Shown here: positions 63,877-64,000 of the stretch, in pieces
Position numbering within the stretch: position 1 is the stretch's first letter
Layout of the letters: every line of letters begins with the position of its first letter
Translations under genes and position numbers: made by a program
NCBI GenBank assembly: GCA_902529715.1
Contig: CABZXL010000003.1
Coordinates: 26,623 to 90,622 of the forward strand
Length of the DNA stretch: 64,000 bases
Reading direction: 5' to 3'
Origin: an uncultured Pelagibacteraceae bacterium
Lineage (GTDB): Bacteria; Pseudomonadota; Alphaproteobacteria; Pelagibacterales; Pelagibacteraceae
Notes under the pieces: model-generated
What the model saw: the letters and a program-made list of their open reading frames with translations, nothing else
The model's database searches: none
What the model was told of the DNA's origin: nothing

Positions 63877-64000
63877 TTATTTAAATAAGTTTATTGCTGC
63901 AAAACCTGCAACGTTTAATAATTTTATTTTTTTTAAATTACTTTTATTAACTCCACCAAGAGCGACAATTTGTTTTTTTGTAAGCCTTGATAATTTTTTA
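63877..64000 (-). CDS. ThiE/TenI-like thiamine-phosphate synthase, C-terminal end
   Basis: The minus strand is open from the right edge to the TAA at 63877-63879, giving 40 residues: RLTKKQIVALGGVN near the middle, then a short helix and NVAGFAAINLFK at the end. VALGGV followed by G-x-A-x-I is the closing motif of thiamine-phosphate synthase TIM barrels (phosphate-binding loop). Only the C-terminus lies in the window, so ThiE and TenI-like proteins cannot be separated. It converges on the porin. Confidence 0.7.
   Translation of the reverse strand, partial: KKLSRLTKKQIVALGGVNKSNLKKIKLLNVAGFAAINLFK

Noticed and set aside
1-64000. CRISPR array, insertion sequence or prophage
   Set aside because: No regularly spaced repeats, transposase or phage structural genes were seen on reading the window.

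Overview
The window is an extremely AT-rich, tightly packed alphaproteobacterial chromosome segment. Genes overlap by 1-11 bases or are separated by very few, lysine/asparagine/isoleucine codons in A/T dominate, there are no insertion sequences, phage genes or CRISPR arrays, and there is one tRNA. The gene order (hemE-hemH-hemJ-rho-mnmE-mnmG-rsmG-parA-parB, and ppsR-type regulator-maf-aroE-coaE-dnaQ-secB on the other side) is the replication-origin neighbourhood typical of Alphaproteobacteria. Together with the streamlining and the AT bias, this points to the SAR11 clade (Pelagibacterales, 'Candidatus Pelagibacter'-like). The taxonomic call is inference from content and style, not from a 16S gene.

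Layout. 1-3.4 kb: end of a Bax-inhibitor-1 family membrane protein, aldo/keto reductase Tas, an IalB-like exported protein, argG and a small membrane protein. 3.4-6.8 kb: a light-related DNA repair cluster with two different photolyase-family proteins, a DUF2256 zinc-ribbon mini-protein and a DCC-family thiol protein, preceded by a long inverted repeat. 6.8-11.8 kb: folD, YggT, MscS, hemD, hemC and tsaD. 11.8-19.3 kb: an accessory surface-glycan island (radical SAM/SPASM protein, two GT2 glycosyltransferases, an unusual SDR-cupin-methyltransferase fusion, then two decayed genes) inserted before an EVE-domain gene. 19.8-24.7 kb: acetyl-CoA synthetase with a Lys-rich N-terminal tail, and a two-subunit sodium:solute symporter, probably forming an acetate/organic-acid uptake and activation module. 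24.7-29.3 kb: rpe, heparinase-like, purH, pterin dehydratase and tRNA-Gly(GCC). 29.4-35.5 kb: TPR-sulfotransferase, Lon-N domain protein, UbiH-family hydroxylase, ftsK and lolA. 35.5-39.3 kb: GNAT, HIT and hisE-F-A-H-B. 39.4-43.2 kb: hslVU, Smr, Tim44-like, fxsA and secB. 43.2-46.8 kb: dnaQ, coaE, aroE, a hidden 52-aa membrane protein, maf and the PPDK-type regulator, all reading leftward.

The divergent gap 46780-47064 between that leftward operon and rightward hemE is the predicted chromosomal origin. About 9 kb away two parS sites lie inside mnmG and rsmG, directly before parAB. The window ends with holA, lptE and leuS on the minus strand, a DUF3576 lipoprotein, a probable highly expressed porin with its own promoter and terminator, and the tail of a thiE-like gene.

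The most noteworthy observations are the intragenic parS pair and the predicted oriC, the photolyase-like protein whose FAD domain comes first and whose alpha/beta-like region comes last, the triple-domain fusion in the glycan island, the rare gene decay next to it, the Lys-rich tail on Acs, and an EF-hand-type loop in the symporter.
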